Source: Tyto alba (lineage: Eukaryota; Chordata; Aves; Strigiformes; Tytonidae). Taken from it: DNA of 64,000 bases. The stretch is taken from NCBI RefSeq assembly GCF_018691265.1, contig NW_024881313.1, positions 17,353,518 through 17,417,517 on the forward strand. Reading direction: 5' to 3'. A model generated the notes under the pieces. It worked only from the letters and a program-made list of their open reading frames with translations, searched no databases and had not been told where the DNA came from. Positions 61,766 to 64,000 of the stretch are shown here, piece by piece; position 1 is the first letter of the stretch; each line of letters opens with the position of its first letter. Made by a program: the position numbers and the translations under genes.

Positions 61766-63474
61766 TTACTAACACTGGCTAATATAAGCCATTCTCCAAG
61801 CCCACACAATGGTCTGTCAATCATTATGTAAGCTGAATGTCAGAAATAACTACAAAATGCATATCTGGTCATAAATGATTTATCAGACTCTAAAATACTG
61901 GCTTCACAGTGTTTCTTGCCACAGGCAAGGCCAAAAAGCCTTCCTGGGTCAGCCATACTGCTTGGGACACACACATGCCAGTGTGGCTGCATCGAGCAGC
62001 CACCAGCAGTCAGGAGAAAAGATCCTGTGATGAAAATCTGCAGCTTCTGTCCACTTGGCCAGCAAATTCTCCTGGGTTTTTGCTGCAAGACCTCTGACTC
62101 ATTTCCACTGCCTTTCTTCCAGTTCTCCTAGATCCTTCCATGTGCTCTGCATGTTTGATACTGAAAACTGCAGCCTATGCCAGCGGCTGCTTCTTGTTGA
62201 AAGAGAGATTCACAACTGCCTGCCCCTCAGCATGACACCTACACAGGTCTTCAGTTCCCCTGCCGGCTTTCACAAAATGTGCAAAGTTCAGTACATTTGC
62301 CATTTCTGCTTTAATTTAATTTTGATCAAAACCGTTTAGGAGGCTCAGAAGTTATGAAGAGCACTTGGCAAAGAGGAAGCTATTGTTTCTTGCCTCATGG
62401 AGACCCCGTTTTACAAGCTAGTCATTCTGGCAGAGCTCCTTTTACAGCTTCCTTCTCCAACAGGCGGTTTCAGGCAAGAATTAATACAAGAAGATAATGA
62501 GAGTTTAATTAGGGGAGGCAAAAAGGATTTAGAGTAGCATGAAGCATGCAGCTGCTTTGATAGTCAAGAGGTCTTCCTAGCCATGACTCCCTAAGAATGT
62601 AGAACTTCAGGTTTCTAAGGAGAAATTTAATCTTTTATTAGATCAATACAAACAACTGGAAAAAGGCAAGCTGTTTGGGGTATACTTTTATAAGTCTGAA
62701 ATATAAACAGAAGACTTCATAACTAAATACAGGTTGAGAATGATTACCTGTCGTTTAATTGATGCTACCCAATTTTAATAAATCAGAATTTCACTTCCTC
62801 AGTGAAGTGGGGAAGAGGGAACTTTTTGATTTTCTTGCATAATAAGATATACCAAATAATGTCAGAATTTACTGGAACAGAAGATGACAGTGTTGCCTGT
62901 TCCAAAGTTTGTCATGTTTCCAACTATATCAATTAGTCTAACAGAAACTATACATGCTAGTCCAACATAGAAATTACAATACAATGAAGGGTATAACCAA
63001 AACAAGTTCACAGTTTAACACAGATATTTCTCAATCTGTTACACCCCTTAAAATTAGTTTTAATGACAGTTAGCGCTTGCCTCTCACTTCTTATCTCCAA
63101 AATAATTTAATTAGATACTGTTTGTGACAATAGTTGGTTAGGCATTTGAACTCAATAAGAAAAGATGGTGGTTTTAAGTGGAATATGAAATTAAAAGCCA
63201 CTGTAGCTTTGCAGGGAAACAGTTGCAACCATAGTTTGTGGATATGCTCTGGAAATTCTAGTCACAGCGTTTGAGCATAATTAGCTACCTGAGACAACAC
63301 AGGTCAGCTATGTCAGCCAAGTCAGTAGTTTCAGGATCCTGTTTCAAGGCTAAAGTAGACTGCAGAACAAAAGCAAGGATACTTTTAATCATGATACACT
63401 GTTCGGTCAAGGCAGAAGAAGCAGACTCCTTACTGAGTCTTAGCTGGCAGTAATTACAGTTTCTTGCCCACTCA
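61766..63474. other. Unique non-coding sequence
   Basis: The part at 61915-62330 is GC-richer than average and holds overlapping frames on both strands (61840-62339), but no family could be recognised. The rest is AT-rich and featureless. Confidence 0.5.
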
Positions 63475-64000
63475 GACAATATCTCTATATTCCTCCTGGG
63501 TGATCTGACCCTGCTTCCAAGTCTTGCACATTTGCTTTTAATGTTTCTCTTTAGTCAGGAGCTCCTTGTTCATCCATGCAGGCCTCCTGCCTTTGTTGCT
63601 TGATTTCCTACTCATTGGGATAGACTGCTCCTGAGCCTGGAAAAGGCATCTTTGAAAATCAGCTAGCTCTCCTGAGCCCCTCTTCTTTCTGAGGTTTTAT
63701 GTTGTGGTGTCTTCTAAGATCCATGAAGTCTGCTCTCCTGAAGTCCAGAACTCTGATTCTGCTTTTTGCCCTGTTCTCTGCTTTTAGGATTCTGAACATC
63801 ATCATCTCATGGTCACTGCAGCCAAGGCCATTCCCAGCCTTCATACCTCTGACTAGTTCTTCCTTGTTTGTAAGTATGAGGTTTAGCAGAGCACCTCACC
63901 TCATCAGCTTCTTAATCACCTATGTCAGGAAGTTACCATCAGTGCACTTCAGAGACCTCCTGGATTGCCTATGCCCTCCTGTACAGTCCTTCCATCTGAT
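63475..64000 (-). mobile_element. CR1 LINE fragment (endonuclease end to RT linker), cut by the window edge
   Basis: On the minus strand, reading in from the right edge, the translation gives LILTNKEELV, then GLGCSDHEMMMFRIL and LDFRRADFMDLR. These are the end of the CR1 apurinic-type endonuclease, including its conserved SDH triad, and the start of the linker. After a frameshift near 63680 the blocks IPMSRKSSNKGRRPAWMNKE and then WKQGQITQEEYRDIV follow, as in avian CR1 ORF2. Homology stops near 63475, so this copy lacks the RT domain, or the RT part was lost or diverged. The 5' part lies beyond the window. A stop and a frameshift make it inactive. Confidence 0.9.

Noticed and set aside
1..64000. 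CRISPR array, prokaryotic operon or phage system
   Set aside because: No regularly spaced repeats with unique spacers, no dense coding and no bacterial genes. The repeats are those of a bird genome.

Overview
This window looks like non-coding DNA from a bird genome. It is AT-rich, with few CpGs outside the repeats. Its recognisable parts are all repeats: chicken-repeat-1 (CR1) LINEs with the typical avian 3' end, and solo LTRs of families widespread in birds. No open frame can be supported as a host gene. The longest frames are about 150 codons, many lack an ATG, and those that can be identified are CR1 relics, an LTR or a satellite read as protein. The window is therefore intergenic or inside a very large intron. 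The LTR families point to a bird outside the chicken group, but this is memory-based inference; species and chromosome cannot be read from the sequence.

Layout. 0-17 kb: mostly unique sequence, with one 52-bp perfectly alternating purine-pyrimidine tract (1.74 kb) and small T/G and AAAT repeats. 17.2-21.7 kb: a repeat cluster holding a family-A solo LTR with a 5-bp target-site duplication, a 5'-truncated CR1 (18.75-20.1 kb) and a family-B LTR (21.1-21.7 kb). 23.06-23.26 kb: a long GGAGA pentanucleotide array. 28.3-28.75 kb: a probable relic of CR1 ORF1 with a GDSLL motif. 34.2 kb: a T/G-rich tract. 39.2-40.0 kb: a second family-B LTR in the opposite orientation. 40-53 kb: unique sequence with several long T tracts. 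53.6 kb: a MIR-like SINE core. 54.7-56.1 kb: an old plus-strand CR1 fragment next to a younger minus-strand CR1 with an internal deletion. 57.5 kb: a run of 38 T. 61.1-61.7 kb: a second, diverged family-A LTR. 63.5-64.0 kb: a CR1 endonuclease-to-RT linker fragment running off the right edge.

Nothing here forms a working gene system. All retroelement copies are truncated, frameshifted or reduced to solo LTRs. The repeat identifications rest on recognised motifs and remembered family consensus features, not on a database search. No new biological system is visible; the most useful observations concern repeat structure and insertion history.
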